Of a stretch of 13,536 nt of DNA, positions 12,629 through 13,536 are shown piece after piece (positions within the stretch are counted from its first letter, which is position 1; the number at the start of each line of letters is the position of its first letter). Below the pieces are notes generated by a model, which saw nothing but the letters and a program-made list of their open reading frames with translations, was not told the DNA's origin and searched no databases. The DNA comes from a bacterium (GTDB lineage: Bacteria; Bacillota_I; Bacilli_A; RF39; UBA660). Made by a program: the position numbers and the translations under genes. The stretch covers positions 1-13,536 of the forward strand of contig JAHZGA010000026.1 of assembly GCA_019421005.1 (NCBI GenBank), given 5' to 3'.

Positions 12629-13438
12629 ATGGAAACAGAAAATATACCGAATGAAAAAGAAAGAGTTGTTGGAACAATTGTTTTGATTGTAATTTTAATG
12701 GTAATTTCTTTTGGAATATATTTAGTAGTTAATCATTTCTCAAAAGAAAATAATCATAAAGAAGTAGTTGATGATATTAAAACAATTGATTTAGAAAGTG
12801 ATGAAGGTAATGATTTAGTTGAGAAAATTGAAAGTAAATATGGTCAAAAAATATATTTTTTACATGAAAAAAAGGTTGTTGATTTTAAAGATTTAAAAAA
12901 AGTTGAAAAGGTTTGTTTAGGGTTAAAAGAAGTTGATACAACTGTAACAATTGATAATACTGATTATAATGGTTATACAGAAAATCAAATTTTAGAAAAT
13001 TTAAAAGCGATGTTTGGAACAGATATAGAAATAGATCCATTAGAAAAAATGGGTTCAACTTTAATGTATCAAGAAATATGTCCTTCAGATTTTTTAAACT
13101 ATAGTGCGGAAAGTGCAGCTTATTATGTAAAACCATTTGAACTAACAGAACCACAACCGGATGTTATTAGTAAAATTAATCGAATTGAAAAACAAGATAA
13201 TAATTTAATTGTTTATGCAAGTGCTATTTTCAGAGATAGTAAAGGTATTGTTTATAAAGATTTAAAAGAACAAGTAAAAATAGCAGAATTTGCTTTAACA
13301 AATGATGGAAAAACTTTTGAAAATTTAAGTACTGATAAACATCCATTTGATTATTACTTACAAAATTCTTATCAATATACATTTACATTTACTGCTGATA
13401 ATTTATATTGGATAAGTTATGAACGTAGTGAACAATAA
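12629..13438 (+). CDS. Unrecognised single-pass membrane protein
   Basis: 269 aa. A short charged N terminus (METENIPNEKER) is followed by one hydrophobic helix (13-34, VVGTIVLIVILMVISFGIYLVV) and a soluble domain of about 230 residues. There is no cysteine lipobox and no signal peptidase site, so it is probably membrane-anchored with the large domain outside; this topology is inference. The soluble part is acidic at first (DDIKTIDLESDEGNDLVEKI, 49-68), then mixed, with two cysteines (near residues 95 and 151) and an aromatic C-terminal end (YYLQNSYQYTFTF). I recognise no family. Clear promoter and SD elements and codon use like its neighbours make it a real gene. It lies just after spo0A but behind a strong terminator, so it is not shown to be a sporulation gene. 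Confidence 0.75.
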   Translation: METENIPNEKERVVGTIVLIVILMVISFGIYLVVNHFSKENNHKEVVDDIKTIDLESDEGNDLVEKIESKYGQKIYFLHEKKVVDFKDLKKVEKVCLGLKEVDTTVTIDNTDYNGYTENQILENLKAMFGTDIEIDPLEKMGSTLMYQEICPSDFLNYSAESAAYYVKPFELTEPQPDVISKINRIEKQDNNLIVYASAIFRDSKGIVYKDLKEQVKIAEFALTNDGKTFENLSTDKHPFDYYLQNSYQYTFTFTADNLYWISYERSEQ

Positions 13439-13517
13439 AATATATCATAAAAATGATGAGTTTTTATCTTGAATTTGACAATTGTGATGACGTTGTAAAA
13501 GAGTGATTTTAAAAAGA

Positions 13518-13536
13518 ATGTCGGAATTTTCGACAT
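13518..13536. repeat. Inverted repeat at the window end (paired 0A boxes or half a terminator)
   Basis: ATGTCG (13518-13523) and CGACAT (13531-13536) are perfect arms with a 7-nt spacer. The right side contains a perfect 0A box TTCGACA (13529-13535); the left side, TGTCGGA, is one base off the opposite-strand box. The preceding AAAAAGA would also fit the A side of a bidirectional terminator if TCTTTTT follows beyond the window. Confidence 0.5.

Noticed and set aside
13444..13465. ATCAT-AAAA-ATGAT hairpin before TTTTT after the last gene
   Set aside because: A 5-bp AT-rich stem separated from the T run by GAG is too weak to call a terminator.
13475..13501. TTGACA with downstream TAAAAG as a promoter
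   Set aside because: The spacing is only 15 nt and the -10 match is poor; no gene start is visible before the window ends.

Overview
This is a 13.5-kb stretch of very AT-rich chromosome with low-GC Bacillota features: strong SD motifs (AAGGAGG, AGGAG), SigA-like TTGACA/TATAAT promoters, hairpin-plus-T terminators and a full-length Spo0A. It looks like core chromosome rather than a mobile island: I see no transposase, integrase, phage gene, tRNA, rRNA or CRISPR array. Tryptophan is written TGG and TGA closes two genes, so the standard bacterial code applies despite Mollicute-like base composition. Spo0A together with extreme AT-richness fits an uncultured gut-type Bacilli lineage (Erysipelotrichia or RF39-like); that placement is inference. 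All genes are on the + strand and no gap exceeds about 250 bases.

Layout. (1) 64-4022: an ABC exporter half-transporter, then acetate kinase (ackA) with its own good promoter, followed 12 nt later by an NrnA-like DHH phosphoesterase. A long three-tier hairpin with a T tract (4081-4137) closes this block. (2) 4274-4837: a solitary small gene with a TTG start, three TATAAT hexamers upstream and an ADP-ribosyltransferase-like YHG motif. (3) 4950-7407: a metal-resistance operon of a CadC/SmtB-type sensor, a free-standing 72-aa HMA (CxxC) metal-binding protein and a Zn/Cd/Pb P1B-ATPase lacking its own HMA domain. The genes overlap, and the promoter carries overlapping TTGAA/TTCAA inverted repeats. 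(4) 7416-8707: glyA with its own promoter and terminator. (5) 8741-11668: an operon of a type IV pilin-like/LamG fusion protein, phosphoglycerate kinase (pgk) and triosephosphate isomerase (tpiA), all overlapping. (6) 11675-12555: spo0A, with a perfect 0A box and a 16-bp palindrome upstream and a strong terminator. (7) 12600-13438: an unrecognised single-pass membrane protein; the window then ends in an inverted repeat that resembles paired 0A boxes or the first part of a terminator.

How the genes fit together. AckA, Pgk and TpiA are fermentative ATP-generating metabolism, and GlyA feeds one-carbon metabolism. The CadC-like repressor should release the HMA/ATPase pair when Zn, Cd or Pb is in excess. 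Spo0A is the master regulator of sporulation entry, and its 0A box suggests autoregulation. The most unusual points are the split CadA, the pilin-LamG gene translationally coupled to pgk, the orphan ART-like gene, and the structured RNA element between the nrnA-like gene and that orphan gene. I do not see convincing evidence for a wholly new multi-gene system.
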